Shown here one piece after another: positions 8,573 through 18,426 of a stretch of DNA of 64,000 nt; position 1 is the stretch's first letter; each line of letters starts with the position of its first letter. The position numbers and the translations under genes are program-made. The notes beneath the pieces were generated by a model. It worked only from the letters and a program-made list of their open reading frames with translations, ran no database searches and was not told the origin of the DNA. This DNA comes from Sulfuritalea sp. (GTDB taxonomy: Bacteria; Pseudomonadota; Gammaproteobacteria; Burkholderiales; Rhodocyclaceae), in assembly GCA_016716965.1 (NCBI GenBank), contig JADJUP010000019.1, positions 9,208 to 73,207 of the forward strand. Direction: 5' to 3'.

Positions 8573-10050
8573 ATCCGGCGCGCCTTGCCGCTCCAGTAGG
8601 CGTCGCGGATGCGGCGCTTCTGCACCTTGCCGTTGTCGTCGCGCGGCAGGGCGGCGACAATGTCGATGCGGCGCGGCACCTTGTAGCCGGCGATGCGCAG
8701 GCCAAGCTCGCGGCGGATGGCCTCGGCGTCGAGCGTGGCGCCGGTTTCTGCCACCACCTGCGCCGCCAGCGCCTCGCCGAACTCCTCGTCGGGGATGCCG
8801 ACCACGGCGCAGTCGGCGATGCCCGGCAGGGTGATCAACACATGCTCGATCTCGGCCGGATAGATGTTCACGCCGCCCGATATCACCATGTCGGAAGCTC
8901 GGTCGCAGACGTAAAGGAAGCCCTCGTCGTCGAGGTAGCCCATGTCGCCGACGCTGGCCAGCCCTTCGCGCTCGATGGCGCGCCGGGCCGCCTCGTTGCC
9001 GTGATAGGTGAAGTCGGAATAGGCCGGTTGGTGCGCGTAGATGGTGCCGATCTCGCCGCTCGGCAATTCTCGGCCGGCGTCGTCGAGGATGCGGATTCTG
9101 GCCTGGCCGACGGCGCGGCCGGCGCTGCCCGGCTTGCGCGCCGCGTCCTGCGGCTTCATCACCGTGATGTAGCCGGTTTCGCTCGATGCGTAGGCCTCGT
9201 GGATCACCGGGCCGAGCCAGTCGATCATGGCCTTTTTGACCTCGGGCGCGCAGGGCGATCCGGTCGAGGCGACGAAGCTGAGCGAGGACAGGTCGTAGTG
9301 CGAACGAATCTGCGGCGGCAGGCGCAGCAGGCGCACGTACATCACCGGCACCAGGTACACGGTGTCGATGCGGTGGCGCTCGATCAGCGCCAGCGTCGCT
9401 TCGGCGTCGAACTTTTCTTCCAGCACGAACAGTTCGCCCTGCAGCAGCGATTGCTGGGCGAAGGAGCTCGGTGCGCTGTGGTAGAGCGGTGCCGACAGCA
9501 GGCTGCGCACGCCCGGATAGATGCCCAGCGCCTCCTTCGTCACCTGCGCCGAGAGCGCCTGCTGCTCGGGCGACAGTGGCAGGCGGCGCACGCCCTTGGG
9601 CCGGCCGGTGGTGCCCGAGGTGTAGGCCATGTGGCCGCGCGGCGTGCGCGGCGGGCCGGCGTAGGGTACCTGCGCGGCGAGCCAGGCGTCGAAGTCGTTG
9701 GCCTCGCCGGAGTCGGCGCCGACGATGATGAGCTTTACATGGGATGGAACCGCGGCGGCAATTTCGGCCAGCAGGTCGGGCTGGACGAACAGCACCTTGG
9801 CGCCGCAGTCGGCGAGGATGTAGCCGGCCTCGTCGCGCTTGAAATGCCAGTTGATCTGGCAGTAATAGGCGCCGGCGAGGCGGCAGCCCTGGATGAGGTC
9901 GACGAAGGCCGGGACGTTGCGCAGCATCACGGCGACTACGTCGCCGTCCTCGATGCCGAGGCGGGCGAGGCCGCCGGCCAGGCGCGCGGCGCGGGCGTCG
10001 GTCTCGGCCCCGCTGCGCTGCAGCGTGCCGCAGGCGAGCGCCGCGGTCAT
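8569..10050 (-). CDS. AMP-forming acyl-CoA ligase
   Basis: 493 residues of the ANL superfamily. Such enzymes activate a carboxylic acid to its CoA thioester through an acyl-adenylate. The phosphate-binding motif is YTSGTTGRPKGV (about 147-158). The central YASSETGY is the A5-type motif. The hinge and C-terminal domain show SVGDMGYLDDEGFLYVCDR and SGGVNIYPAEIE, and the catalytic Lys lies in LPRDDNGKVQKR near the C-terminus. The ATG at 10050 overlaps the dehydrogenase stop in an ATGA, the pattern of coupled translation. The same frame is open further upstream, but that is shadow sequence. The N-terminus is somewhat short for the family (about 500-550). Substrate unknown; the paired dehydrogenases suggest an alicyclic, branched or dicarboxylic acid. 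Confidence 0.88.
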   Translation of the reverse strand: MTAALACGTLQRSGAETDARAARLAGGLARLGIEDGDVVAVMLRNVPAFVDLIQGCRLAGAYYCQINWHFKRDEAGYILADCGAKVLFVQPDLLAEIAAAVPSHVKLIIVGADSGEANDFDAWLAAQVPYAGPPRTPRGHMAYTSGTTGRPKGVRRLPLSPEQQALSAQVTKEALGIYPGVRSLLSAPLYHSAPSSFAQQSLLQGELFVLEEKFDAEATLALIERHRIDTVYLVPVMYVRLLRLPPQIRSHYDLSSLSFVASTGSPCAPEVKKAMIDWLGPVIHEAYASSETGYITVMKPQDAARKPGSAGRAVGQARIRILDDAGRELPSGEIGTIYAHQPAYSDFTYHGNEAARRAIEREGLASVGDMGYLDDEGFLYVCDRASDMVISGGVNIYPAEIEHVLITLPGIADCAVVGIPDEEFGEALAAQVVAETGATLDAEAIRRELGLRIAGYKVPRRIDIVAALPRDDNGKVQKRRIRDAYWSGKARRI

Positions 10051-11144
10051 GCCGCGCGCGCTTCCCGCGCGAGGTTTGCGGCGAAGCGCTGCAGGTGGAA
10101 ATCGGTATCGCCGAAACTCATCTCGATGGCGGTCAGGCGCTTGAACCAGTGGCTGACGATCAGTTCGTCGGTCATGCCCATGCCGCCGTGCAACTGCACG
10201 GCGTTCTGCGCGATGAAGCGGCAGGCCTGGCCGATGGTGACCTTGGCCGCCGACAGCGTGCGCCGGCGCGCAGTCGGGTCGGCGGCGGTGCAGTGCATGG
10301 CGGCGAGGTAGCTCATGGAGCGCGCCTGTTCCAGGTGCAGCAGCATGTCGGCCATGCGATGCTGCAGCGCCTGGAAGCGGCCGATGGGCTGGCCGAACTG
10401 CTGGCGCGTCTTGAGGTATTCCGTGGTGGCGGCGACCGTGGCTTCCATGATGCCGACGGCTTCGGCGCAGAGCGCGGCGAGGCCGATGTCGAGCGCCGCA
10501 TCGATCGCATCGGCAGCGCCAACGGCGTCCAGGCGCATGGCCGGTGCATTGTTCAGCGTCAGGTCCGCGGCGCGCTGGCCGTCGAGCGTCGGGTAATCGC
10601 GCAGTGCGACGCCATCGGCGCCGGGCGTCACGGCAAAGAGCCCGGTGCTGCCATCGGCGCAGCGCGCGGAAACCAGCAGCAGGTCGGCGCAGCCGCCGTG
10701 GGCGACCACCGCCTTGCGGCCGCTGAGGTTGCCGCCGATTTCGGTGACCGGCGCGTCGCGCGCATCGGCGTCGGCCAGCACCACGATGGTTTCGCCGGTG
10801 GCGATGTTCGGCAGCCACTCTTCCTGAAAGTCGGCGCTGGCGGCACGGCGAATCAGGGCCGGGGCGACCACCGCGGCGGCGAGGTAGGGTTCCAGCAGCA
10901 GGCCGGGGCCGAAGGCGCCCATCACCAGGCCGGTCTCCTGCGGCCCATAGCCGAGCCCGCCGTAGTCTTCGTCGATGTTGATGGCCAGCACGCCGAGGTC
11001 GGCCAGCGCCTGCCAGACCGCGCGGCTCCAACCGGGGTCGGCGTCAAGGATGGCGCGGCGTTTCTCGAACGTGTAGTCCCGCGCGACGAAGCGCTGCACG
11101 GTATCGGCGAGCGCACGCTGGTCTTCGTCGAAGTCGAAGTTCAT
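10047..11144 (-). CDS. acyl-CoA dehydrogenase, small/non-catalytic-type subunit (PimD-like)
   Basis: 365 residues of the acyl-CoA dehydrogenase family (starts MNFDFDEDQRALADTV). Seen are the N-terminal helical domain with GLGYGPQETGLVMGAFGPG and the C-terminal segment RQQFGQPIGRFQALQHRMADM, which carries the flavin/tetramer contacts. NAVQLHGGMGMTDELIVSHWFKR follows. At the position where MCAD-type enzymes have the catalytic Glu the chain reads IEMSFGDTDFH, with no Glu. The alternative position used by isovaleryl-CoA dehydrogenase is also not Glu. This fits the known alpha2beta2 heteromeric dehydrogenases, in which only one subunit carries the base. The partner is the adjacent upstream gene, ten bases away. 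Together they would introduce a double bond into an acyl-CoA with FAD, passing electrons to ETF. Confidence 0.85.
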   Translation of the reverse strand: MNFDFDEDQRALADTVQRFVARDYTFEKRRAILDADPGWSRAVWQALADLGVLAINIDEDYGGLGYGPQETGLVMGAFGPGLLLEPYLAAAVVAPALIRRAASADFQEEWLPNIATGETIVVLADADARDAPVTEIGGNLSGRKAVVAHGGCADLLLVSARCADGSTGLFAVTPGADGVALRDYPTLDGQRAADLTLNNAPAMRLDAVGAADAIDAALDIGLAALCAEAVGIMEATVAATTEYLKTRQQFGQPIGRFQALQHRMADMLLHLEQARSMSYLAAMHCTAADPTARRRTLSAAKVTIGQACRFIAQNAVQLHGGMGMTDELIVSHWFKRLTAIEMSFGDTDFHLQRFAANLAREARAA

Positions 11145-11154
11145 GATTCGAGCC

Positions 11155-12309
<1,155 letters not shown>

Positions 12310-12394
12310 GCGTGCTTCCTAGGTGGGCGTGGCGCCGAGCAGGAGGAGGGCGGGTTTCATGGTCATGTCGGCAAGGTCTTGGCGGCCTGCATAG

Positions 12395-12409
12395 CAGAAT
12401 TATGTTCTG
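12395..12409. promoter_or_regulatory. candidate operator palindrome, copy 1
   Basis: CAGAATTATGTTCTG is a five-base inverted repeat with a five-base spacer, in the divergent gap between the dehydrogenase operon and the efflux-pump gene. Its reverse complement, CAGAACATAATTCTG, matches 13 of 15 bases of CAGAACATGATTCCG at 28394-28408 upstream of the paralogous operon. The size suits a TetR- or IclR-type dimer. The regulator is not identified; the IclR gene at 15187 is a candidate only by proximity. Confidence 0.5.
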
Positions 12410-12591
12410 TTATTTTAGGCGAGGTTTGGATTTTTGCCGTGCCCGGCCGAAAAGTCAATGTGCGCTGCAAAAGGACCAGAACACGCCGTGACAGCACTTG
12501 GCGGGCGGCTGGTCACGGCTTGACGCTGATTCGAGTGCTGTGCCACTATCCGGAACACGAATACTGAAAGCGGAACCTCCGATTTTCCACC

Positions 12592-14025
12592 ATGAGCGCC
12601 GAAACCGATGCCCGGCAGCGTGAAGTCGCGGCCATGTTCGATCGCCACGGGCCGGGCTATCGCTGGTGGGCGGTGCTGACCGTGATGCTCGGCACCGTCT
12701 CGGCGATCATGGAAGCCACGGTGGTGAACGTGGCACTGCCGGAAATCATTCGCGTCTTCCACCTCGGCCACGACCAGGTGCAGTTGTTGTCCACCGGTTT
12801 CCTTGCCGCCACCACGGCCTCGATGTTGCTGGCGACCTGGGCCATGCAGCGCTTCGGCGTGCGCCGCACCTTCACCGGCGCACTGGCGCTGCTGGTGACT
12901 TTCTCGGTGCTGGCGGCGCTGGCCGACCGGTTCGAGGTGCTGGCGCTGTGCCGCATTGGCCAGGGCAGCATCGCCGGCCTGATCCAGCCCCTGTCGATGC
13001 TGGTCATCATCGACGTATTCCCGCCGCAGGAGCGCGGCCGCGCGATGGGCGCCTATGGCTTGGGCATCGTGCTGTCGCCGGCGGTCGGACCGGTGGCTGG
13101 CGGCCTGTTGGTGGACCATTTCGGCTGGCGTTCCGTTTTCCTCGTCACGGTGCCGCTGTGCCTCGCGGCGATCGCGCTGGCGCCGCGCTACGTGATCGCG
13201 GCGCGGCCGCTGGCGGGGGCGCACAAACGGCCCTTCGACGCGGTCGGGCTGGTGCTGGTGATCGGCGCGCTGTGCGCCTTGCTCGGTGGCCTGGCGGCGC
13301 TGATCCGCCAGCCGCTGGCGGGCGCGGCGGCGGTCGGACTCGGCATGGCGCTGGCCACGGGCTTCGTGCTGTGGGAACGCAGTACGCTGCATCCGCTGCT
13401 GGATTTCCGCATCTTCCGCGAAGCCGGCTTCGGCGCCGCCATCCTGGTTGCGCTGGCCTATGGCACAGGCATTTACGGCTCGACCTACCTGGCACCGGTG
13501 TTCGCCCAGATCGGCCTGGGATTTTCCGGTTACGAGGCGGGCCTGATGCTGCTGCCGGGCGGCGCGGTGCTGGCCATCGTATTGCTGCAGGCGGGCAAGC
13601 TGGCGGATCGCTTTCCCTCCAACCGGGTGGCGATGGCCGGGTTGGCCTGCTTCGCGTTGTCGGCGATCCTGATGGGGCTGTCATCGACCGCCACCGGCTT
13701 CTGGCTGCTCGCGTTGTGGGTGGTGATCGGTCGCATCGGGCTGGGCCTGATAATTCCGGGCCTCAATGCCGGCGCCCTGCGCTTGCTGCCCTATGGCACC
13801 GAGGCGGCGGGCTCGGCCTCGATCAATTTTTTCCGCCAGTTGGGCGGGGCGCTCGGCGTCACGCTGCTGGCGCTGTTCCTCGAAGGACGCGAACGCCAGT
13901 TGAATGCCGTGCATGGCCTGCAACCGATGCAGGAAGGATTCTTCCTGATCGCCTTCGTCTATTGCCTGGCCCTGATACCCGCGTGGCGAATGACCGGCCG
14001 CAAACAGCGTGCCCAATCCGTCTAG
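12592..14025 (+). CDS. MFS drug efflux transporter, DHA2 (EmrB/QacA) family
   Basis: 477 residues with about 14 predicted membrane helices, the DHA2 topology of proton-driven multidrug exporters in the inner membrane. Family motifs seen are the first-helix D1-like segment MEATVVNVALPEI (about 40-52), the loop after helix 2 (AMQRFGVRRTFTGAL), and the antiporter motif C GIVLSPAVGPVAGGLLVD (about 159-176). RQLGGALGVTLLALF is near the end. The ATG at 12592 is preceded by only a weak ribosome binding site. It is divergent from the acyl-CoA dehydrogenase operon and shares its 280-base upstream gap, including the palindrome. It may export a toxic substrate or intermediate of that pathway. No EmrA-type partner is adjacent. 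Confidence 0.88.
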   Translation: MSAETDARQREVAAMFDRHGPGYRWWAVLTVMLGTVSAIMEATVVNVALPEIIRVFHLGHDQVQLLSTGFLAATTASMLLATWAMQRFGVRRTFTGALALLVTFSVLAALADRFEVLALCRIGQGSIAGLIQPLSMLVIIDVFPPQERGRAMGAYGLGIVLSPAVGPVAGGLLVDHFGWRSVFLVTVPLCLAAIALAPRYVIAARPLAGAHKRPFDAVGLVLVIGALCALLGGLAALIRQPLAGAAAVGLGMALATGFVLWERSTLHPLLDFRIFREAGFGAAILVALAYGTGIYGSTYLAPVFAQIGLGFSGYEAGLMLLPGGAVLAIVLLQAGKLADRFPSNRVAMAGLACFALSAILMGLSSTATGFWLLALWVVIGRIGLGLIIPGLNAGALRLLPYGTEAAGSASINFFRQLGGALGVTLLALFLEGRERQLNAVHGLQPMQEGFFLIAFVYCLALIPAWRMTGRKQRAQSV

Positions 14026-14064
14026 GCACTAAGCAGCCAAGTCATGACGAATCCTGCGAAAAGT

Positions 14065-14145
14065 TTCGAGCGAAGCGAGCCAATCAGTAGCCTCCCCGTG
14101 AGGGGAGGACGGGAGGGGCGGGTCTTTAATTCGCCTTTCCGGCCA
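14065..14145 (+). repeat. GTGA-loop hairpin repeat, copy 2
   Basis: This copy has the blocks of copy 1 in the same order: AGCGAGCCAATCAG, then the perfect hairpin CCTCCCC-GTGA-GGGGAGG (14091-14108), a GGGAGGGGCGGG tract, and AATTCGCCTTTCCGGCC. Compensating base changes in the stem relative to copy 1 (CCTCCCC/GGGGAGG against CCCCCC/GGGGGG) suggest that the hairpin itself is conserved. It sits between the efflux-pump stop and the nitronate monooxygenase start and could also work as a transcript-end structure. Confidence 0.6.
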
Positions 14146-14210
14146 AGCATCAAGATAATTCATCGAATCCTTCCCTTTTTGATTCCGGCTTGGCCGGCCT
14201 AGGAGACTTC

Positions 14211-15185
14211 ATGCCCCTGCCAAAGGTATTGCAGGACAACCTCGCGCTGCCGGTGATCGGCGCGCCGATGTTCATCGTGTCGCAACCGGAACTGGTGCTG
14301 GCGCAATGCATGGCCGGCATCGTCGGTTCCTTTCCGGCATTGAATGCGCGGCCGAAGGAATTGCTCGACGAATGGCTGACCACGATCACGACACAAATCG
14401 ATGCCGCGCGCCGCGCCGATCCAGGCCGCAAGGTCGCGCCCTTCGCGGTGAACCAGATCGTGCACCATTCCAACGATCGCCTCGACCATGACGTGGCGCT
14501 TTGCGTGAAGCACAAGGTGCCGATGATCATCACCAGCCTGCGCGCGCCGGGCGACGTGGTGAAGGAGGTGCATGGCTACGGCGGCATCGTGTTCCACGAC
14601 GTGATCAACGTGCGCCACGCGCAAAAGGCGCTGGAAGCCGGCGTCGATGGCCTGATCCTGGTCGCGGCCGGCGCCGGGGGCCATGCCGGCACGCTGAGCC
14701 CCTTCGTCCTGGTGTCCGAAGTGCGGCGCTTCTGGGACGGCCCGATCGCGCTGTCCGGCGCCATGACCAGCGGCGCGCAGGTCCTTGCCGCGCAGGCCAT
14801 GGGGGCCGACCTGGCCTACATGGGCACGCGCTTCATCCCGACGCCGGAGGCCAATGCGGTCGATGCCTACAAGCAGATGATCGTCGACAGCACCGCCGCC
14901 GACGTGGTCTATACGCCTTACTTCACCGGCGTGCATGGCAATTACCTGCGGCCCAGCATCACGGCGCAGGGCCTGGACCCCGACAACCTGCCGCCGCGCG
15001 ACAAGACCAGCATGAACTTCGGGTCGGACCGGACCAAGGCCTGGCGCGACATCTGGGGCGTCGGGCAGGGTGTCGGCTCGATCGATGAAATCATCCCCGT
15101 GGCCGAGGTCGTGGCCCGGCTCGGACGCGAATACCGCGCGGCGCAGCAAGCGCTGAGCGCACAAACCTGGCAAGGAGCCCGTTGA
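14211..15185 (+). CDS. nitronate monooxygenase / 2-nitropropane dioxygenase-like flavoprotein
   Basis: 324 residues in an FMN-binding TIM barrel. Nitronate monooxygenases oxidise nitronates to carbonyl compounds and nitrite; relatives include FabK-type enoyl reductases. Seen are VIGAPMFIVSQPELVLAQC near the start (about 16-34), the FMN phosphate-binding region LVAAGAGGHAG (about 151-161) with the catalytic-type His, and IALSGAMTSGAQVLAAQAMGA followed by YMGTRFIPTPEA (about 203-214). The ATG at 14211 has a textbook AGGAG five bases upstream, which decides the start over an earlier in-frame codon at 14190. The next gene, an IclR regulator, starts one base after its stop, so the two form an operon. 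The actual substrate is unknown. Confidence 0.85.
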   Translation: MPLPKVLQDNLALPVIGAPMFIVSQPELVLAQCMAGIVGSFPALNARPKELLDEWLTTITTQIDAARRADPGRKVAPFAVNQIVHHSNDRLDHDVALCVKHKVPMIITSLRAPGDVVKEVHGYGGIVFHDVINVRHAQKALEAGVDGLILVAAGAGGHAGTLSPFVLVSEVRRFWDGPIALSGAMTSGAQVLAAQAMGADLAYMGTRFIPTPEANAVDAYKQMIVDSTAADVVYTPYFTGVHGNYLRPSITAQGLDPDNLPPRDKTSMNFGSDRTKAWRDIWGVGQGVGSIDEIIPVAEVVARLGREYRAAQQALSAQTWQGAR

Positions 15186-15186
15186 C

Positions 15187-16014
15187 ATGGTGAAACAGAA
15201 GAAAGCCGCCGAAGTTGCCCCGCCACCGGCGGAAAAACTGACGGCGAAGGAGGACCGGCATTTCGTCACGGCGCTGGCGCGCGGCCTGTCGGTGCTGTCC
15301 TGTTTCAGCTCCGGTGAAAAGATGCTCGGCAACCTCGACATCGCCAAGCGCTGCAAGTTGCCCAAGTCCACCGTCTCGCGCCTGACCTACACGCTGACCA
15401 AGCTCGGCTACCTGGTCTATGTCGAGGAAACCGGCAAGTATCGGCTCGGCACCTCGACCCTGGCGCTGGGCAGCGCCATGCTGGCGCGGCTCGACGTGCG
15501 CGACCTGGCGCGGCCGCTGATGCAGGAACTGGCGGATTTTTCCAAGGCCATGGTGTCGCTGGGCAGCCGCGACCGCCTGTCGATGATCTACGTCGGCAAC
15601 GCGCGCAGCTCGGCGGCGCTGACCCTGTCGCTCGACATCGGCTCGCGCATTCCGATCGCTACCACGGCGATGGGGCGCGCCTACCTGGCGATGGTGCCGG
15701 AGCGCGAACGCGAGGACATCATGGAGCGCGTGCGCGAGTTGGACGAAGTGGCCTGGCCGGCGATTCGCGGCGGCATCGAACGTTCGTTGCAGGAATACCG
15801 CGAGACGGGCGCGGTCAGTTCATTCGGCGAATGGCAGTCGGATGTCAATGCCATTGCCGTGCCCTTGCGTCCCGGAGGCGGCCTGCCGCCGATGGCGATC
15901 AATTGCGGCGGCCCCGCCTTCACCTTGTCAAAGGAATTCCTGCTAGGCGAGGTTCGACCACGCCTGATCGTGCTGGTGAAGCAGCTTGAGACTTCGCTGG
16001 GCCTGCGCGGCTAG
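15187..16014 (+). CDS. IclR-family transcriptional regulator
   Basis: 275 residues. The N-terminal winged helix-turn-helix covers about residues 28-90 (FVTALARGLSVLSCFSSGEK, then NLDIAKRCKLPKSTVSRL as the recognition part). The C-terminal IclR effector domain follows, with the family segment IPIATTAMGRAYLAMVPE (about 155-172) and AIAVPLRPGGGLPPMAINCGG. IclR proteins act as dimers or tetramers on promoters and sense small organic acids or aromatic metabolites. A 25-residue charged leader (MVKQKKAAEVAPPPAEK) precedes the DNA-binding part. It lies one base downstream of the nitronate monooxygenase stop. Possible targets are the acyl-CoA operons on either side; this is inference from position only. 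Confidence 0.9.
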   Translation: MVKQKKAAEVAPPPAEKLTAKEDRHFVTALARGLSVLSCFSSGEKMLGNLDIAKRCKLPKSTVSRLTYTLTKLGYLVYVEETGKYRLGTSTLALGSAMLARLDVRDLARPLMQELADFSKAMVSLGSRDRLSMIYVGNARSSAALTLSLDIGSRIPIATTAMGRAYLAMVPEREREDIMERVRELDEVAWPAIRGGIERSLQEYRETGAVSSFGEWQSDVNAIAVPLRPGGGLPPMAINCGGPAFTLSKEFLLGEVRPRLIVLVKQLETSLGLRG

Positions 16015-16020
16015 TCACGG

Positions 16021-16037
16021 GTCCGGCGGCGCCGGAC
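16021..16037. terminator. GC hairpin between convergent genes
   Basis: GTCCGGC-GGC-GCCGGAC is a perfect seven-base-pair stem just after the IclR stop and just before the stop of the convergent MORN-repeat gene. No T run follows on either strand, so it is only a weak candidate for a bidirectional terminator. Confidence 0.3.
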
Positions 16038-16045
16038 GCGGGTAA

Positions 16046-16972
16046 TCATTCGTTCGTTGTTCCCGTGCGAATGACGGTGCCGTCGGCGCGTGTTTCGGTA
16101 CCCTGGCCGCTACGCAGCCCTTCCTTGAATTCACCTTCGAACACGGTGCCGTTGCGGGCGGTCAGGGTACCGGTTCCATGGAACTTGTCATCCCTGAATT
16201 CGCCGACATATTTGCTGCCGCCGGAAGACAGGAAAGTTCCCTGTCCCTGCAGCCGGCCGTCAACGAAGTCGCCGCTGTACTCGTTGCCGTTGGCCCAGGT
16301 CAGTTTGCCCTTTCCGTTGCGCTTGTCGTCCTTGAATTCGCCGACGTAGCGGTCTCCGTTGGGCGCCGTCTGGGTGCCCTCGCCGTCGAGCTTGTCGTTC
16401 CTGAAGCCGCCGACGTATTTTCCGCCGCCAGCGAAACTCAGGCTGCCCTGGCCGTTGCGCGCGCCGTCGCGGAATTCGCCGACGTACACGTCCCCATTCT
16501 TCCAGGTGTAGGTTCCCTGTCCGTGGGGCAGGTCGTTGCGGAATTGCCCGGCGTAGCTGTCACCGTTTGCAGCGGTGAGGGTGCCCTTGCCGTCGCGCCT
16601 TCCGGCCTTGAACTCCCCGACGTACTTGTCTCCTCCGGCGGTGGTGAAGGCGCCCTGGCCCTCGATGCCGTCATTGCGGAACTCGCCGACATACTTGTCC
16701 CCCCCGGCGGAAACCAGTGTGCCCTGGCCGTGCCGTGCGTTGTTCACGAACTCGCCAACATAGCGGTCGCCATTGGGCCAGGAGTAACTGCCGTAGCCAT
16801 GGCGCCTGCCGTTCCAGAAGTCGCCGCTGTAGTGCTCGCCGGCAGGCGAAACGGTGGTTCCGGAACATCCGCTCCAGGCGGTTTCGGCTTGGGGCGAACA
16901 GGGCGGCAGGCGACCCTGGGCCATGGCGCAGGAGCCGGCCATCAACAACATTGCGATCAGAGGCACTTTCAT
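16046..16972 (-). CDS. secreted MORN-repeat protein
   Basis: 308 residues. The first 19 (MKVPLIAMLLMAGSCAMAQ) form a signal peptide with an Ala-Met-Ala cleavage site, so the mature protein is periplasmic or exported. About residues 48-300 are eleven consecutive 23-residue MORN repeats of the pattern YVGEFRNDKLDGEGTQTAPN plus three residues, which build an extended beta-hairpin stack. MORN proteins bind lipids or serve as scaffolds; no catalytic domain is attached. Two Cys residues lie just after the signal peptide (PPCSPQAETAWSGCSG). The ATG at 16972 has AAGG upstream; an earlier in-frame start at 17008 would put extra residues before the signal peptide. It converges on the IclR gene and diverges from OsmC. 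The role is unknown. Confidence 0.88.
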   Translation of the reverse strand: MKVPLIAMLLMAGSCAMAQGRLPPCSPQAETAWSGCSGTTVSPAGEHYSGDFWNGRRHGYGSYSWPNGDRYVGEFVNNARHGQGTLVSAGGDKYVGEFRNDGIEGQGAFTTAGGDKYVGEFKAGRRDGKGTLTAANGDSYAGQFRNDLPHGQGTYTWKNGDVYVGEFRDGARNGQGSLSFAGGGKYVGGFRNDKLDGEGTQTAPNGDRYVGEFKDDKRNGKGKLTWANGNEYSGDFVDGRLQGQGTFLSSGGSKYVGEFRDDKFHGTGTLTARNGTVFEGEFKEGLRSGQGTETRADGTVIRTGTTNE

Positions 16973-17116
16973 CGTCGCTACCCTTGTCTGTCCCGTGAGG
17001 CATCGCATACGCCGCGACCGTCGGTCGCCGCATCCTGCAGGCTTCGCTCATTTTACGCCGAGCGCCGATCGTATATCCTTTGCTCCCAGTCCCGTCCTTG
17101 CCTTGGAGATCGTCCC

Positions 17117-17596
17117 ATGTCCCACGAAAAGCGGCACATTTATGCCACGCGTACCGAATGGACCGGCAACCTGGGCGAGGGGACCGCGAACTACCGGGCG
17201 TATTCACGCGACCATGCGATATCCGCTGGCGGCAAGCCCGGAATTCCGGGGTCGTCCGATCCTGCGTTTCGCGGCGATGCAGCGCGCTGGAATCCGGAGG
17301 ACATGCTGGTCGCGTCGCTATCATCCTGCCACATGTTGTGGTACCTGCACCTATGCTGCCAGGCGAAGATCGTGGTGCTGGCGTATTGCGACGATGCAGT
17401 CGGCACCATGGCGGAGGACCAGGGGGGCGGCGGCCGCTTCACCCATGCGCTGCTGCGACCGGAAGCGACGCTGGCCGCGGGCAGCGATGCGGAATTGGCC
17501 AGGAACCTGCACGAGGAAGCGCACCGCCTGTGCTTCATCGCCAATTCGGTGAATTTTCCGGTCGCAATAGAGCCCACCGTGTTGCTGGCCGATTGA
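17117..17596 (+). CDS. OsmC-family peroxiredoxin-like protein
   Basis: 159 residues of the OsmC/Ohr superfamily, which reduce organic hydroperoxides with a pair of Cys residues. One Cys is in VASLSSCHMLWYLHLCCQAKI (about 76-96, in the family's MLVASLSSCH context) and the second lies in the later helix (HRLCFIANSVNFPV, about 135-148). The N-terminal WTGNLGEGTANYRAYSRDH and WNPEDMLVASL are typical of the OsmC subgroup. The ATG at 17117 begins MSHEKRHIYATRTEW; the longer open frame upstream runs antisense to the MORN gene and is not coding. The gene is monocistronic by appearance, with its own 140-base divergent promoter region. Confidence 0.88.
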   Translation: MSHEKRHIYATRTEWTGNLGEGTANYRAYSRDHAISAGGKPGIPGSSDPAFRGDAARWNPEDMLVASLSSCHMLWYLHLCCQAKIVVLAYCDDAVGTMAEDQGGGGRFTHALLRPEATLAAGSDAELARNLHEEAHRLCFIANSVNFPVAIEPTVLLAD

Positions 17597-17750
17597 CGCC
17601 GGGCGGAAGCCTTGCTCCACTTTGACCGCCGGGGCTTGGCGTAGTAGGCTTGAACGCGAAGTTTGGCGATTGCCGCCGAGCCAGGGTTGAAAAAAATTGC
17701 GACGGATTCCCGCGGTGCCGCCAAGGCCGATCGCAACGGAGGAGAATCAA

Positions 17751-18398
17751 GTGCAGATCATCGAGTGGAGCAATGACTATGCCTTGGGCATAGCGGAGAT
17801 CGACGACCAGCACCGCGCGCTGGTGGGGATGATCAATGCGCTGGATGCCAGCACCCACGCCGACTACAGCGCGGAAAGCATGCGCGAGATGCTCGATGAA
17901 CTGAACGCCTACGTGCGCGACCATTTTGCGTTCGAGGAGCGGTTGATGGCTGGCGGCGGCTGTACGCAGGAACTGGTGACCCGCCATTGCGGCGAACACG
18001 CCTACTTCCGCAGCGTGCTGCGCGATCTGACCACGGATTTCGAAAATGGCCGCTCCGGCATTACCGTGACCCTGATCGAGTATCTGGTGCATTGGCTGCT
18101 GCACCACATCGTGGTCGTCGACCGTGCCATGGCGCAGCAGCTCAACGCCGCCGATCCACAGTTGGCGGCGCGTGTCGCTGCGGCGCTGACGCAGACCGTC
18201 GTCGACGACCTGACGGACTCGGAGCGCCACCTGCTCAATGAGTTGCGGCGCGCCAACGAGCAGCTCGAACGCCAGGTGCATGAGCGCACCAGGGTGCTGA
18301 GCGAACGCAACGGCAAACTGGAGGCCGAACTGGGCGCGGCCAGGGCGGAAATCGAGCGTCTGCGCCAGCAACTGGCAGGCCCCGGCGCGGCCGGGTAA
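17751..18398 (+). CDS. bacteriohemerythrin with C-terminal coiled coil
   Basis: 215 residues. The di-iron hemerythrin ligand set is complete: His in EIDDQHRALVG, His and Glu in HFAFEERLM, the HxxxH pair in HCGEHAYF, and the HxxxxD of HHIVVVD (residues about 23-120). Such proteins bind O2 reversibly for storage, delivery or sensing. Residues about 150-210 form a heptad-like coiled coil (LRRANEQLERQVHERTRVL onward), which is unusual for stand-alone bacteriohemerythrins and points to dimerisation or docking to a signalling partner. The GTG at 17751 has GGAGGA at good spacing and matches the family start; a TTG at 17697 is in frame but lacks support. No neighbour explains its role. Confidence 0.88.
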   Translation: MQIIEWSNDYALGIAEIDDQHRALVGMINALDASTHADYSAESMREMLDELNAYVRDHFAFEERLMAGGGCTQELVTRHCGEHAYFRSVLRDLTTDFENGRSGITVTLIEYLVHWLLHHIVVVDRAMAQQLNAADPQLAARVAAALTQTVVDDLTDSERHLLNELRRANEQLERQVHERTRVLSERNGKLEAELGAARAEIERLRQQLAGPGAAG

Positions 18399-18426
18399 GC
18401 CCGCCGCGTCGCGCGCCTGGCCCCAA

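Noticed and set aside
8569..11031. 820-residue fusion of the CoA ligase with an upstream extension
   Set aside because: The upstream part is another frame of the dehydrogenase gene; the ATGA overlap at 10047-10050 marks the real start.
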